This document shows positions 24,596 to 37,360 of a DNA stretch of 64,000 bases, one piece after another. Made by a program: the position numbers and the translations under genes. Positions within the stretch are counted from its first letter, which is position 1; every line of letters begins with the position of its first letter. Below the pieces are notes generated by a model. The model did no database searches. It was not told where the DNA came from and worked only from the letters and a program-made list of their open reading frames with translations. Where the stretch lies: NCBI GenBank assembly GCA_964017045.1, contig OZ024808.1:20267284-20331283 (forward strand). Reading direction: 5' to 3'. This DNA comes from Omphiscola glabra (taxonomy: Eukaryota; Mollusca; Gastropoda; Lymnaeidae).

Positions 24596-26576
24596 GCTAA
24601 GATTGACGCCATGGTAAGGCTAAACAGAGACGTTCCTTGGCACGGATCGATGCCAGACAATATAACAGCGCCGTGACAATAACAGCAGCGATATCTTGAA
24701 AGTCAAAATCCCAACGATGATGAATGGTAATATGAGCGATGTGCGGGTATCGATTACACGTTATAGGAAGAGCTAGTACATTTTATGAGATATCGATCCA
24801 CAGATAATGGATGTGTTGGTAAATTTGAGTAATGCGACAATGCCTTAAGTCTGGGTCATTTGGTCCGGGTTATTGTTAGAGCACGTAAAAGAATGAGGAG
24901 TGTTTTTCGTTTGGCTTTTATCTAAATCGCGTTGTTGTGTTTTTGTTGTTGTTTGGTTGTTGTTGTTTTTTTTTCACAATTGTGCGTGGGTGGTGCTGCA
25001 GTGGCTCAGTGATTATTGTCGTAGGGTGTAAGTGGTACACCGGCTTAGAGAAAAAAAACAAAGAAAAATATTTTTTTTTTCTTCCCCGGGTGAAAGTAGC
25101 TATCGAGGTTGTTCCGATGTCAAATCATCATTCGCCTAGACTGGCCTTTGGCTATGTAAACATGGATTGGATGACGGTACCATTAATTGAAAGGAAAGAA
25201 ATCATGCAGAGGAAAACTTTATATATATACAATGAATTAGCCTTACTCAACTTACTGGAATCTAGTTAAGCAACATCTAACAGCAATTATAGGAGCTGTA
25301 CGGAAGTGGAACAAATGGGTGTGTCCAAGGGCAAGCTACCTTGTTATACTAAAATTTGGACGTATCCCATACGATCAGTGAGGTGTGGGGAGGGGGTGAA
25401 GTTGGCATGTGTTGGTCTTGTGTTTACAAAAGAGGAGACAGTTTGCATAGTTCGAAAAAAAAAAGGGGGGGGGGGGCAATGGGTTGATATTTTTGTAAGG
25501 CTAATTAGTATGTCCTTTTTTGAGATGCGCGTGTTTAAAAAGAGTGATGAGGTCAAACGTAGATCCTTTCAAAGTGGTGACCTCAAAGTCGGTCAAAAAC
25601 TCGGAGCGAAAATAATAAATCAATTATTATGGAACATTTGCATCGTCTCCATCTGACCCCAATGAAGAGTTTGAGAACCAGCTGTTGGATAGGACCCATG
25701 CCTTTAGAACGGCCACTTACTCGGATAACGTGATTAATATTACTGCTGAACGACCAGATACTTTAACTAGCAATGGTCTGAGATAACAAAGGCATAATTG
25801 CAAGCGAAGCAGTGGATCTCAAATCGGAGCGGTGCCTCGAAGCTCTATATCTCAGCGCCCTTCAAAATTATGGTTCAGACGGCAGTTAAAAACCGAAAGG
25901 ACAAAAGAAAAAAACAACGTTTGGCGATCCCACGGGTTAAAAAAAAAAAGGGGGGGGGGAGGAGGATGGGGCCTGTACCTGGAGTACGAGAGAGCTGAAT
26001 AATTCCAGCTAGCTTATTTCAAACCGTGGGAGGGAGGGGGAATCAGCTACACCAATCGTGTTGGATTAAATAAAGTCATCATCAACAAGTCTAGCAAGAG
26101 GAATCAGCAGTGAAAAAACATGGGGGAGATTTATACATGATTTTTTTCCCAACGTAGAACGTCACTAAAATCCTACGCGTTGTATGTACCAAGCTTTCAA
26201 AATGGCCCCAACAAGTCAAATCATGAAACATAATGTAAACAGATATCCGACCCACTTTTTAAACCAAAAAAATACTATTTAAAAAAAAGGAAAGGTTAGA
26301 AGAGTACATTTTATGCAATCCGAATTGTAAGTAAATGAATAGTGTTGCTATGATTGACTTGTTATGACTCAAGCAGTCAATACTTGCCTTTACTAGATAT
26401 GTTTCTAAGATACGATAAGATAAGATTCTTTCTTGATCAGAATAAATGGATTTTTTATTACACTGTACATATCATTTTCAGCACATAAATGTATACGTGT
26501 TTAAACTAAGAAGTCATTATACAATTATTAAATTTCACCACAGGACATCTAAAGAAGTTCTCTATCGTGAAAATTA
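24596..26576. other. Unassigned sequence with isolated splice-like signals
   Basis: Two A-run/G-run junctions (25455-25476, 25939-25959). The plus-strand frame at 24937-25269 (110 codons) starts in low-complexity TTG repeats and is not convincing. A possible small minus-strand exon at 25721-25777 is listed in the findings. Confidence 0.4.
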
Positions 26577-28157
26577 GTGAATATGATGACCTAATTAGTG
26601 ATCAATTACAATTGGTAACCGCTATACCAGCAAGGCATTTTACCATGACGCTGTATGCCCATAGTACGATGACTTAATTAGTAATCAGTTAGAATTGGTA
26701 GCCGCTATACCAGCAATGCATTTTACCATGACGCTGTATGCCCATAGTACGATGACTTAACTAGTAATCAGTTAGAATTGGTAGCCGCTATATCAGCAAT
26801 GCATTTTACCATGACGCTGTATGCCCATAGTACGATGACTTAACTAGTAATCAGTTAGAATTGGTAGCCGCTATACAAGCAATGCATTTTACCATGACGC
26901 TGTATGCCCATAGTACGATGACTTAACTAGTAATCAGTTAGAATTGGTAGCCGCTATACAAGCAATGCATTTTACCATGACGCTGTATGCCGATAGTACG
27001 ATGACTTAACTAGTAATCAGTTAGAATTGGTAGCCGCTATACCAGCAATGCATTTTACCATGACGCTGTATGCCCATAGTACGATGACTTAACTAGTAAT
27101 CAGTTAGAATTGGTAGCCGCTATACAAGCAATGCATTTTACCATGACGCTGTATGCCCATAGTACGATGACTTAACTAGTAATCAGTTAGAATTGGTAGC
27201 CGCTATACAAGCAATGCATTTTACCATGACGCTGTATGCCCATAGTACGATGACTTAACTAGTAATCAGTTAGAATTGGTAGCCGCTATACAAGCAATGC
27301 ATTTTACTATGACGCTGTATGCCCATAGTACGATGACTTAACTAGTAATCAGTTAGAATTGGTAGCCGCTATACAAGCAATGCATTTTACCATGACGCTG
27401 TATGCCCATAGTACGATGACTTAACTAGTAATCAGTTAGAATTGGTAGCCGCTATACAAGCAATGCATTTTACCATGACGCTGTATGCCCATAGTACGAT
27501 GACTTAACTAGTAATCAGTTAGAATTGGTAGCCGCTATACAAGCAATGCATTTTACCATGACGCTGTATGCCCATAGTACGATGACTTAACTAGTAATCA
27601 GTTAGAATTGGTAGCCGCTATACAAGCAATGCATTTTACCATGACGCTGTATGCCCATAGTACGATGACTTAACTAGTAATCAGTTAGAATTGGTAGCCG
27701 CTATACAAGCAATGCATTTTACCATGACGCTGTATGCCCATAGTACGATGACTTAACTAGTAATCAGTTAGAATTGGTAGCCGCTATACAAGCAATGCAT
27801 TTTACCATGACGCTGTATGCCCATAGTACGATGACTTAACTAGTAATCAGTTAGAATTGGTAGCCGCTATACCAGCAATGCATTTTACCATGACGCTGTA
27901 TGCCCATAGTACGATGACTTAACTAGTAATCAGTTAGAATTGGTAGCCGCTATACAAGCAATGCATTTTACCATGACGCTGTATGCCCATAGTACGATGA
28001 CTTAACTAGTAATCAGTTAGAATTAGTAGCCGCTATACAAGCAATGCATTTTACCATGACGCTGTATGCCCATAGTACGATGACTTAACTAGTAATCAGT
28101 TAGAATTGGTAGCCGCTATACAAGCAATGCATTTTACCATGACGCTGTATGCCCATA
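26577..28157. repeat. 83-bp satellite, 19 near-identical units
   Basis: The unit starts AGTACGATGACTTAACTAGT, carries AATTGGTAGCCGCTATAC and ends GACGCTGTATGCCCAT. Starts at 26663 and 26746 set the 83-bp period. The first unit is diverged and the rest differ by about one base, mainly CAAGCAATG against CCAGCAATG. No open frame, so a non-coding satellite. Confidence 0.98.
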
Positions 28158-28169
28158 CTATTTTGATAC

Positions 28170-28349
28170 TAAGGGTCGGTTCACACGATCAAATTTTCCT
28201 TCAAGCATTTGATGCAATTCGTGCATGAAGCCTCGTCATAACTTTCAAATTACTATTTGATCAAATTCACCAAAAAAGTAAACCGCGCACAAAATAGTGC
28301 GTTCATGCAACAATTTGACGCGAAATTTGATCGTGTGAACCGACCCTAA
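28170..28349. mobile_element. Harbinger-type MITE, TAA target duplication
   Basis: A 174-bp element (28173-28346) with terminal inverted repeats GGGTCGGTTCACACGATCAA ATTT at both ends, flanked by TAA at 28170-28172 and 28347-28349. A 3-bp TWA duplication and GGG..GTTCACAC-type ends are typical of PIF/Harbinger elements. No transposase. A diverged second copy lies at about 62033-62210. Confidence 0.8.
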
Positions 28350-28464
28350 AACGTATAAAAGTACTTACAATTCGCATGTGGTATGGACCGACTCCTTAAC
28401 CTCCTGATGACGTCCATTTTGAAAGATCGTATATTCAATTGTTGATCAAATCTGGTTAAGCCGC

Positions 28465-28676
28465 GTGATCCCAAGAGGTGAGGATCATCCCAGTCGCGTG
28501 TGAACGTTGTTTAAACAGTGTGATCCCAAGAGGTGAGGATTATCCCAGTTGCGTGTGAACGTTGCTTAAACAGTGTGATCCCAAGAGGTGAGGATCATCC
28601 CAGTCGCGTGTGAACGTAGCTTAAACCGTGTGATCCCAAGAGGTGAGGATTATCCCTGGCGCGTGTGAACGCTATT
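28465..28676. repeat. 55-bp minisatellite, 4 units
   Basis: GTGATCCCAAGAGGTGAGGA TYATCCCAGTCGCGTGTGAA CGTTGCTTAAACAGT repeats about 3.9 times, with starts at 28465 and 28520. Confidence 0.95.
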
Positions 28677-28854
28677 GTTAAGGACATTTTTGCGTATCGT
28701 GTTGTCGCCATGATCGTAGTTCACGTGTTACGAAAACCCATGTCAGATGCACTACTGATTGTGCGCATGAAACGCATGTAGTTTCTCTATCTTTTACAAA
28801 CACGTATCTCACCATCACCAGTACAACTTATAACCGAAACCAATTAGTATATTG

Positions 28855-28880
28855 CAGTGGCGTATTCAACAGAAAATGTT
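28855..28880 (+). mobile_element. hAT-like terminus (fragment)
   Basis: CAGTGGCGTATTCAACAG resembles the CAGTGGCGTA-type hAT end also seen near 52101. No partner found. Confidence 0.3.
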
Positions 28881-30632
28881 GGTGTTTAAAGTGATAAACA
28901 CTGTTTAAATTTATTTCTTTTGTATCTATATACATATATAAAAGTATATTTTTTTTTAAAGCTGAATTGATTCATTTTTTTTTTTTTTGTGTATAAGCTT
29001 TACGAAAAAGTGACAATAAAATAATAGGACCCCCCCCCCCCTTTTTTCCACGACCATGACGCAAAATGTTCAACTTAATTTAAATAATTTCTTTTTTTTT
29101 TTGGTAAAAAATGAGTTAAGACAAGATTTATATTTCAACATATCTACAAGCCCAACACCAACCCCCACCCCCCCGCTTCCCCCCCCCCAAAAAAAAACAA
29201 CAACAAAAAAACAAAAACAAAAAAACACAAAAAAAAACAACAAGAACGCACCATTCCTGAAAAATATAGATCATATGTGCTCATGTAAAAAAAAAAAAAC
29301 TACAATAGAAAACGTATGTTTCTCACAACCGTCTAAATGCAAAATTCATCCTTTAAGGTTCACGTTGCGGTACTCGTGAATTCGCCACTGGCAAAGCGTA
29401 GCCAGCAACTCAGTGCTTTTGTGTAAACACGCCATGAAAGTACGACGGCCTTGGTGACGCTAATCAAGCAGTTGTGTCACTCCACTGAAAGCAACTACTG
29501 TTTTGTGGATGACACAAATAGCTCTCATCAAATCAACAGTAAACAAATTGATTGTACAAAGTACGAATTATTTTGTTTCCAGCTGGTCTGCACCTGACAG
29601 GCAAAGTCAGACTTCGTTGACCGCACTGCCCCAACAGAAGATAGCGTCGCCAGAAGACACACAATGTATATCACACGTGTTGGCGTATTTCAATGCTACT
29701 AAACAGATGTGTCGTACATTGCCCATTCTTGAGCTGGTTTGAGAATCGCTTTTTTTTTCAAAAAGATCAATGTGAATATATGCAGAGTGGTGATAACGCC
29801 ATTGATACAATGATTAGCCTTACACAGTTAAAGATAGGATGTTCTAACGTGGGGGGAAGAAAATAAATGAATGACATATCTCATGTCCAGGAGAGTATGA
29901 GCTATTTGATGTGTGAGACAACTCCACATCTTAACACGTTGACGGATGATGGTGAATCAAAGGAAGTTGTTTACATGGTGAAGCCATGACCAACGAGCAA
30001 AGAACTGATGTTTGCTTTGAAGCTTATCTCAGGTTAACACCCAACCCCGGGGTTCCCCTGACCCCTCGCCCCTGCACGGGTCGGGTAGGTCTAAGATGTC
30101 ATACCTGACTTTCAACCATTTCAACGGAATCTGGTCTAGACTGAACAATGACATATGCAGGTTCCCAACTATACCCACAGAATAACAGGTGAGAAATTAA
30201 GATCACAAAAACCTAGCCAAACATAACCACCACGTGAACAATTCAAGATACAGCAACGTTTCCGAGCGTATCGCCTTCAAGAACACAATTTTCAACAACT
30301 GACACTAGCAATGAATAGATCAATCCGCGATAATGCTTAAGTCTAAGTTACCCTACCATTGACAACTACTATCATGCAACTATTCACACACGAAAAACAC
30401 GCGTGTGTCCTCTGTACCTCGGAGTATTTATTTTCCGAAAGAGTCCCACCACTGTACACCTCAACAGATGGCACCACTAATAACGTAACACTGAAATCCA
30501 CACGGAAGACGTATCGATGGAAAAACTGAAAGACATGCAACCTGGCGTGGCACGTCGTGTACAAGAACAATGGGACACGTTTTCGAAAGGTTTGGGAAAA
30601 ATGAACTTGACTGTGGTAAGTTATCACAGGGG

Positions 30633-30660
30633 CAGTGGTTCTTAATTTGTTTTCAAGGGT
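30633..30660 (+). mobile_element. hAT-like terminus (fragment)
   Basis: CAGTGGTTCTTAATTTGTTT fits the hAT end pattern CAGTGGTTCTYAA. No inverted partner identified. Confidence 0.35.
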
Positions 30661-31377
30661 ATTCCGTTGTAATTATATAATATACTAGGGCTTGACCGGA
30701 CGCAGTTTTTTTACACCGGGTCCGGGTATTTTGAGCGCGGGTTAAAGTGTTACTAGGTACGGTCGAGGTTGAAAGGCGAATGATGACTTGTTACCGTCGA
30801 GGTTTAAATGTTTCATTAAAATGAAGGGTAGCGATATTTTACTTAAAAGGCAGCTCTGAAATAAAGGCATGTAGGCAGGTAAGAACCCCTCTCATATTCA
30901 TCGACTGTGACAACACATGTGTCCTTGAAAAACCAGATACAATTTCACGCGGATGCTTGACTTGACGTGTCCACAATTCCCCTGTTTTGCCCTGAATGTG
31001 TTATCTATCGGCAGCCAATGACTAAATTAAAGCTCTACTCAGACTCGGCTTTTATAGGAAGCAATTTCTAAATAAATTAATAAAAATTCCCGAAGTTTCA
31101 TTTCTGAGAAAATGTGTGGATCCCTGTAACAGGATTATACGTATCAGTCTCAGCGTTCCAGATAGATATAAGCATGCACATTTGTATGTATCTTGACAGT
31201 GTTCGCTAATTAATGTTGGGTCGGAAACAGGATCCACTCACTATCTCACAGACGACCTCAGACTCCTGGGATCTTATAACGACCGTTAACTTGTGTCCAT
31301 GACTTGAGTGTATGTATCTATGTGTTCTATGGGATGTATGCCTTGACACTGTGTTGTATAAGCAGAAAACTTGTCAG

Positions 31378-31440
31378 CACGGGTCCCCAAACTTTTAAAA
31401 AAGTTGTGTACCCCTTACATTGACCCCTAAAGATGAAGAA
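31378..31440 (+). mobile_element. hAT-like terminus (fragment)
   Basis: CACGGGTCCCCAAACTTTTA, then GTTGTGTACCCCTT, resembles the left side of hAT MITEs (CAGGGGTCCCCAAACTTTT, then GCGTACCCC). The third base differs and no right end was found. Confidence 0.35.
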
Positions 31441-31798
31441 ACAGACAAGTGAGTGCTTCTCAAGACAGAATTTCGCCATGCTCTGGACATAGTCTGTGCT
31501 TATGATAATTTTATTTTATTATTATTATTTTTTTTGCTTTTGTTAGAACTATGTGTACCACGTGAGACTTGCAGGCATGCGACAAAGTTAGAGAATCTAC
31601 AATTTAGCGGCTGCAACCAGAAAGTTTAGATAGATAGTAACGAGACCAAGAAACAAAAAAATAAGTAAGTTAATAGACGAGACTATTGTTATCAGCGGTC
31701 GCGTCGTAAACATTTCTTTGGCTGTGTCTTCAACATTTAAAAAAAGCTGACAAGGCGACATTGTGTTTGTGTTCTCTGCTCTGAAATTTTAACCCGAT

Positions 31799-32078
31799 CA
31801 GCAACAACAGCAAGGACAACAACTGTAACAGCAATAACGACAGCAGCAACAACAGCAAAAACAACAACACTTACAGTAACAGTAATAACAACAGTAGCAA
31901 CAGCAGCAGCAACAACAGCAACAACAACAGCAGCAACAACAGCAGCGACAGCAACAGCAGCAACAGCAACAACAGCAACAACAGCAGCAACAACAACAAC
32001 AGCAACAACAGCAACAACAACAGCAACAACAGCAACAACAACAGCAACAACAGCAACAAAAACAACAAAACAAAGATG
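31799..32078. repeat. CAG/CAA trinucleotide tract
   Basis: About 280 bp of mixed CAA and CAG. The plus frame that would read polyglutamine is closed by several TAA/TAG in the left third, then open for about 50 codons without an ATG. The minus frames read poly-Leu or poly-Cys. Best treated as a compound microsatellite. Confidence 0.95.
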
Positions 32079-35000
32079 TATCTATTGTGAAAACAACTTG
32101 AAAAAAGAAAACGGTTGAGTTACTGTCTGTGTCAATGACCTCTGGTGAACACAACCAATGATAAGCGCATTCGCTATTAAGAGCTCCCCGCCCTTGATGA
32201 AACTGTGACAAATTAATTATGTCTACACCGTGGCCGTCCATCGCGTTAACCCTTTGGTCAATCGCGGCTCAGCTTGCCGGTAATCGCCCAACTGTGGTGG
32301 GGCCCCGCGAATTCTCGTGGACGTGGGGATTGTTGGCCAAGTAGAGCTGAATCCAATTATTGGTCTGTGCACGGCCCTCGGGGTTGGATTCCCGGGACTT
32401 AAGTGCTAAGTTTGGTCAATCGCATCATTATTATTGACCAGTGGTCAGCAGCTGACGATTAGGGTTATTTCGTCGTTTTACATTTTTTGTTTTTCTTTTT
32501 TAGTTTTTTTAAAGTGGGATATGTTACACAAAAAAAAAAAAAAAAAAAAAAAGTTAGATGTCAGAATACTAATGAGTTGTTTGTGATTGCATGAATGGAA
32601 TACATATTGGATGGATAAGTTCCTAGAAACAACATGAGGTACTATGATGGTCTCAAGAAACAATAATCAGATAAATGAGGAGCGACAACCATGTAAAAAA
32701 ATAATGCATAAATCCACCCCACCCCCCCCCCCATCCCCAAAACTCCGGGGGAGGAAAAAAAAAAAAAAAAAAGCTTGAAAGGGGGAGTTTAATATTGAAA
32801 ATAAAAAACATAAAAATAAAATATTAAATGATTTATGGTCATTCTAAAGAAGTGTGTCCCGTAGAGAGTCATGCTATCTTTGAGGATATAACTGCAACAG
32901 TGTTGCTACCAGTATGTGTTTGAAAACTAATGGGGAGGTCTGGAGGATCTGGTCAGTGATGTTATTTATATTGATGTGTTTTGTATGTATTTAAAAAAAA
33001 TGTTATATGATTTCTGTAGTTGTATTTATTCACAATTTTTCGTGAAGAGAATTGTTTTTGTTGTTTTTTTCTGTGTCTTTTTTTTTTTTTTGTTGTGGGG
33101 TAGAATAATACGTAGAATGTAAGAGAAACGACGTGCCTTGTACTGTAGGATGATGGAAGTTGAGTCTAAAGTAGGTGAGATGTTGTCAATTAAGTGATGT
33201 CAAGAGGATGGGATCCAAGTTGTTAAGAAGGGTGTGGTTTTTTTTTTTGTTGAGTACGGGGTCCGAGTATTGAGGATGTCTTATTGTTTTTTTCTTCTTT
33301 TTGTTAAGGGTGGGGTATGATAACAGACCTGTTTACTCTTAAGATTTTGGCGTACAGTGTACGATTTTGGGGTGTATACATTATAATTATATATAATGTA
33401 TGTTTATTTTTTTTTTAGTATTAAGATAATGTATTGAACTATTTTGTGATGATAGTGTACGATTTTAAGAGTTTGAGGGTAAACAGGTCTGTGATTATTA
33501 ACGGTTTTTTTTGGTGTTTTTTTTGGTTTTGTTGAGCATAGGGGATCTAATTGTTGCTGGTGGATTGTGGTAAAGTTGACGTGCTCTTCCACAACAGACC
33601 TCGTATTCTTAACTTAACCTCTCACACAGAACTTAACTGCGCCACCCACCCCCACAACAACACAATTTTTCTCCCACGGGTCTTACAAACTCGTCCCATG
33701 GCATTTCTAGGCCACATAGATTCAACTAAACTACCCAGTACCAAAGACCCAGGAGACACCGTCTCGCCAGCGTAGTTGCTCGTTCAATCGATGGCATCGT
33801 CTCATTTTGATCAGACGCTGTTGCCAATCTCAAAGGAGAGCTCGGCGGTGATATTTTGTTATACTTTAATTTGTCCAAACACAATTACTGCTAGGGCGTT
33901 TCTTCGTACAATGTTGTTTCTTTTTGAGTCAAAGCTGACCGAATTACTTCATGACTGAAGGGTTAAGTAACCGGTAGTCGGGGTTCTAACACTACTGGCC
34001 GCAAACTCAACGATTAGAATTTGTAGGGTTAAAAAAAAAATATTGATAATTGTTAGAGTAAGACAAACTTGACTAATATTAAAGTAAGACCAAGTTAAGT
34101 AATTACTAGAGTTAGATCAGCATACAAATTACTTAATTACCTAGTCATATGTTTACGTATAAGTAATGCGGTATATGAAATTAAGGGATTGGGGGGGGGG
34201 GGGAGTATTAAGTTGGTTTAAGTTTCAGCGCCGCTCACTTATAGAGAACAAGACTAAGAAGACTGTTATATTATCTTTACATTAAATGTGTGCCCGTGAA
34301 CTTCGGCAGCGGTCTGCAATGAAAAACCTGGGTCAGCTCAGAAGATATAAAAAGGGATAAGGTCGTAATGACACCCCGAAACGCCCAATCAATAACAGCA
34401 GACCCGGGTACATGCTCCGTACGTTACAAAGAAAGAAAAAAAAATGTTGCCATGGCATAATGACAGAATAGGAACACGTGAACGTAGTGTTTAGCGTGAG
34501 TCTACCTATAGCATGCGGGCAGTGAGAGCGTGAAGGCACACCCATAGATACATGCGGCCTGCTGGAACTTTTAAGGCGGCCCGCAAGACCACGAGCGAGC
34601 TGAATGTTCTCGCAACATGTACAAATTTCCAATCAGTATACGTGAAATCCAATAAAAAAAAGTATAATTCTATAGTAAACGCAAAACACTGCAATAATCA
34701 CAGGATTTTTTTATTTTTTTTATAAAGTATTCTACTACTTATTTCCGAACTGAATAAGAATTGAATTTTCGAAGTATATGACGTATATTCTTTAAAAAAT
34801 GTATCATGCGGCCCTAAAGAATAAAAAAATATAATGCCCCCCCCCTTGGACAAAGATGTTGGCCACCCCTGGTGATGCCAGAGGCCGCCGTGACACTATA
34901 ACTGACATTTTCTTCCCGGATTTTATTACAGAATATTTTATGAAAGGTCGAACGCTGAATTAGCCAGCTGTAAATATGTGTTGTAGAGGCGAAGGTTTGA

Positions 35001-35626
35001 AAACACCAGAAAAATGTCCTTCGTTAGAAAGGATTGTGTGTGTGGGGGGGGGGGGGGGGCTGTGCATTGGTTGGGGGTGCTTTGGTTTTGGGGGATTGGT
35101 TGGGGGGGCAACCATAAATATGTTTGCCGTTTCACCTGTCCATCAATCTCGTTAGACAGACCCTAAGAAAACAAAAAAGACAGCAGTGGGCAAGATTAGA
35201 GAAGACTTCAAGTGTGTACACGCTCTATCACTGGGATATCGGACACCGGTGAACGATTGTTGAGCTGCGCAGCACGGATCATCCTGATGTCCAGGCCTCT
35301 TCTAGTAGTCGATGGTGGAGAGATAAAGCAAGGCAGGCGTGACTGCAGTCTGGTACAGCAAAGACCCCAAATGCCATGGCTATACATATCTAGCTCCATG
35401 GTATACTAATCATGAGTAACGGGAAAATAAGCACATATGAAAACGATTAATAACACAGCGAGACATTAATGGACAACTTTGTAAGGAGGGTTTAACTATA
35501 AATATAGTATTGTAAGGGAAAACTACAATAAGAAAATTAGTCCCAGGTGCTGACACCAAAAGTATGTCCTGACAGCACATGTGACTGAGATTCGAGTTGT
35601 GCAGCTAGAGCTGCCTATATATATAA
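32079..35626. other. Unassigned sequence
   Basis: No gene recognised. A- and T-runs (32531-32552, 33078-33091), C-runs near 32716 and 34837, G-runs at 34188 and 35044. 33537-33960 is evenly composed, with two plus-strand frames in the same phase split by one TAG; neither half is recognisable. Confidence 0.45.
34790..34871 (-). mobile_element. hAT-like right terminus
   Basis: GTTGGCCACCCCTG ends at 34871 and is the complement of CAGGGGTGGCCAAC, a classic hAT (Charlie-like) end. Upstream ATGCGGCCCTAAAG also matches the GCGGCCC words of such MITEs. The left end was not found. Confidence 0.45.
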
Positions 35627-35753
35627 AGAGAGAGAGAGAGAGCGACAAAGAGAGAAAGAAGAAAGGAGAGATATAGATATAGAGAAAGAGAGAGAGAGAA
35701 GTAGTTGATTTTTTAATTTTTTAATTTTTTTTTTTTTTTTTTTTTTTTTTTTG
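35627..35753. repeat. GA microsatellite followed by T-run
   Basis: An imperfect GA tract (35627-35700), then T-rich DNA ending in about 26 T at 35727-35752, directly followed by GCAG. Confidence 0.95.
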
Positions 35754-36798
35754 CAGGTCTCTGTTCAAATTTTGAGCGACCTCGACACAGTGACATTCAC
35801 TGAACTGATGCTCAATAACTCTTTTCCATCAAATAGACTTCACCGAACTATCATTAAACACTGCAACAAGGCAGCATCCACCCCACCCACCCCACCCCTT
35901 CAAGCATGCAGCTTTGTTAGTATATTATGTATATTACCTTGTATTTATAGGATTTGAACAGCGTGTAATTTATGGAGTGTCGACCATGTAGGTATGCCAG
36001 GGCTTCTCAAACTATTGCTTTCGGTATTACCTCTTATACATATTACGCTTCTGGTGGGACACGTGGACTTTTTTCAATTCCCGACTGCTTCCTAACAAGC
36101 TTGCTGCTTCATAATCAGCGAATTTGGTATTGAGAGTATATTACAAACAAGTCTATATGTTTGAAATAAAGTATGGTTCAATAATGAGTTCAATAGCTTG
36201 TAAATGATGAACATAAAATAGAATACCAGAACATACTGCCAAACGCAATGGAGTTGCACGCTGTTCAGCTTAAATTTAATGGCTGGACCATGCACATTGA
36301 ATTTCTATTATCATTTCATATGTACACTTGTTTTGAATGCATGCACATAATTGAAAATTATGTGATAACAAATATTTGTCATAATAAAAATTAAGATTTA
36401 AAAAAAAAAAAAAAAAAAGAAGAAAGAAATCATTTGAAATGACATTCAATGCATTTAAAACACAATAGGCTCGTACTTACCGAACCCCATAAACGAGCGA
36501 ACCATCCTCACGAACATCATTTTGAGTGCAGTCCGTTGGGCTCAGCTAATCCGTGACGTACTTCCTCATAGAATGACGCCATAAACCAAACTGTCGCAAC
36601 GGCAGCACTTCAGCTGTGCTTTCCGGTACATATAGGCATTGTTGTATCTGCTCACCTCCGGAAACGCTTACAAAAAAAAAAACGTTGTAGCTAGACAATG
36701 TAGCGATGCGCTGTCCTTGTAAATGTGCGAACTGTTCCATCGAGCATAAACAAGAATTTGAATTCACTACGTCTTCGTCATTACTACTACTCGGGAAA
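35754..36798. other. Unassigned sequence with hAT-like end
   Basis: A hAT-like end (CAGGGCTTCTCAAACT) starts at 35998. A minus-strand 5' splice-like site (TTCG then GTAAGTAC) lies at 36475-36480, preceded by a short open frame containing VREDGSLVYGV, but no good acceptor was found. Confidence 0.4.
35998..36060 (+). mobile_element. hAT-like terminus (fragment)
   Basis: CAGGGCTTCTCAAACTATTG is close to the CAGGGGTTCTCAAACT end of hAT elements. Right end not located. Confidence 0.4.
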
Positions 36799-37360
36799 TA
36801 CAGGGGAACCCCGCTATAATGCGCCTCACCATAACGCGAATTTGGATATAACGCTGTCGCAGCATGGCTCCCGAAATTTAGTATATTCATTCACGTGGAG
36901 AAAAAAAAAATTGGAGAAAAGTAAAAAAAGCAAAAGAAGAAATTGACTTCATTTTGGGCATGAGATTAGTTGTGACTTTTAAAATAATGTGATCGTGGCA
37001 TGGTTCCTGAAATATGAAATTAATTTACTCCATTAGGCCTATGTTCTTTGAAAATTGTATTAATTTCTTGGAAAGCCATTTTTTAAAGCGAAAAAAATCA
37101 CAACTTTTCAAAATGTCGTAGAAAATGAGCCCCTAAACGCACCAAGTTCAAACTAGTATCAAAATTAATATCGAAAACGAGGCTTTCTTCCGGTAGAACT
37201 ATAAATAGTAATATGTAAGGGATTTCCGCTGTGCTAAGAACGAAATTAAACAAACTCGAAACGATCACTGTACATGTGTACACGTAGATGTTCTCGGGAA
37301 AAAGTTAAATATTGTAAAACCCCGCATTAACGCGACCCCGCTTTTAACGTGATCCGACTA
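36799..37360 (+). mobile_element. pogo/Tigger-like relic
   Basis: TA at 36799 is followed by CAGGGGAACCCCGCTATAAT GCG, then ATAACGCGAATTTGGATATA ACGC. AACCCCGNTATAACGCG beginning with CAG after TA is typical of pogo-type Tc1/mariner MITEs. A similar block (AACCCCGCATTAACGCGACC) recurs in the same direction at about 37316, and GGCATGGTTCCTGAAA near 36997 repeats GCATGGCTCCCGAAA near 36862. No inverted right end, so the element is broken or internally duplicated. Confidence 0.4.

Larger units (their letters stand above)
28677..31798. other. Unassigned sequence with hAT-like relics
   Basis: No gene recognised. Contains C12T6 at 29030-29047, A-rich runs at 29180-29300 and three hAT-like ends listed separately. 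The minus-strand 94-codon frame (30343-30627) and plus-strand 79-codon frame (29503-29742) show no known domain. Confidence 0.45.

Noticed and set aside
24985..25015. tRNA-like A box (TGGCTCAGTGATTA), possible SINE
   Set aside because: No B box (GGTTCRANNCC) follows at the right distance and there is no tail.
13860..28157. CRISPR-like arrays (regular 25-41-bp repeats)
   Set aside because: Units are head-to-tail without unique spacers, and the setting is animal DNA with no cas genes.
31798..32241. 147-codon poly-cysteine or poly-leucine frames, and possible polyglutamine protein
   Set aside because: The CAG/CAA microsatellite explains them. The glutamine frame has stops and no start.
33551..33958. 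Two same-phase plus frames separated by one TAG
   Set aside because: Neither half is recognisable, so a broken gene cannot be supported.
36481..36545. Minus-strand exon with VREDGSLVYGV and donor GTAAGTAC
   Set aside because: No pyrimidine tract before the only possible acceptor, and in the ATG-led frame an in-frame stop lies just upstream.
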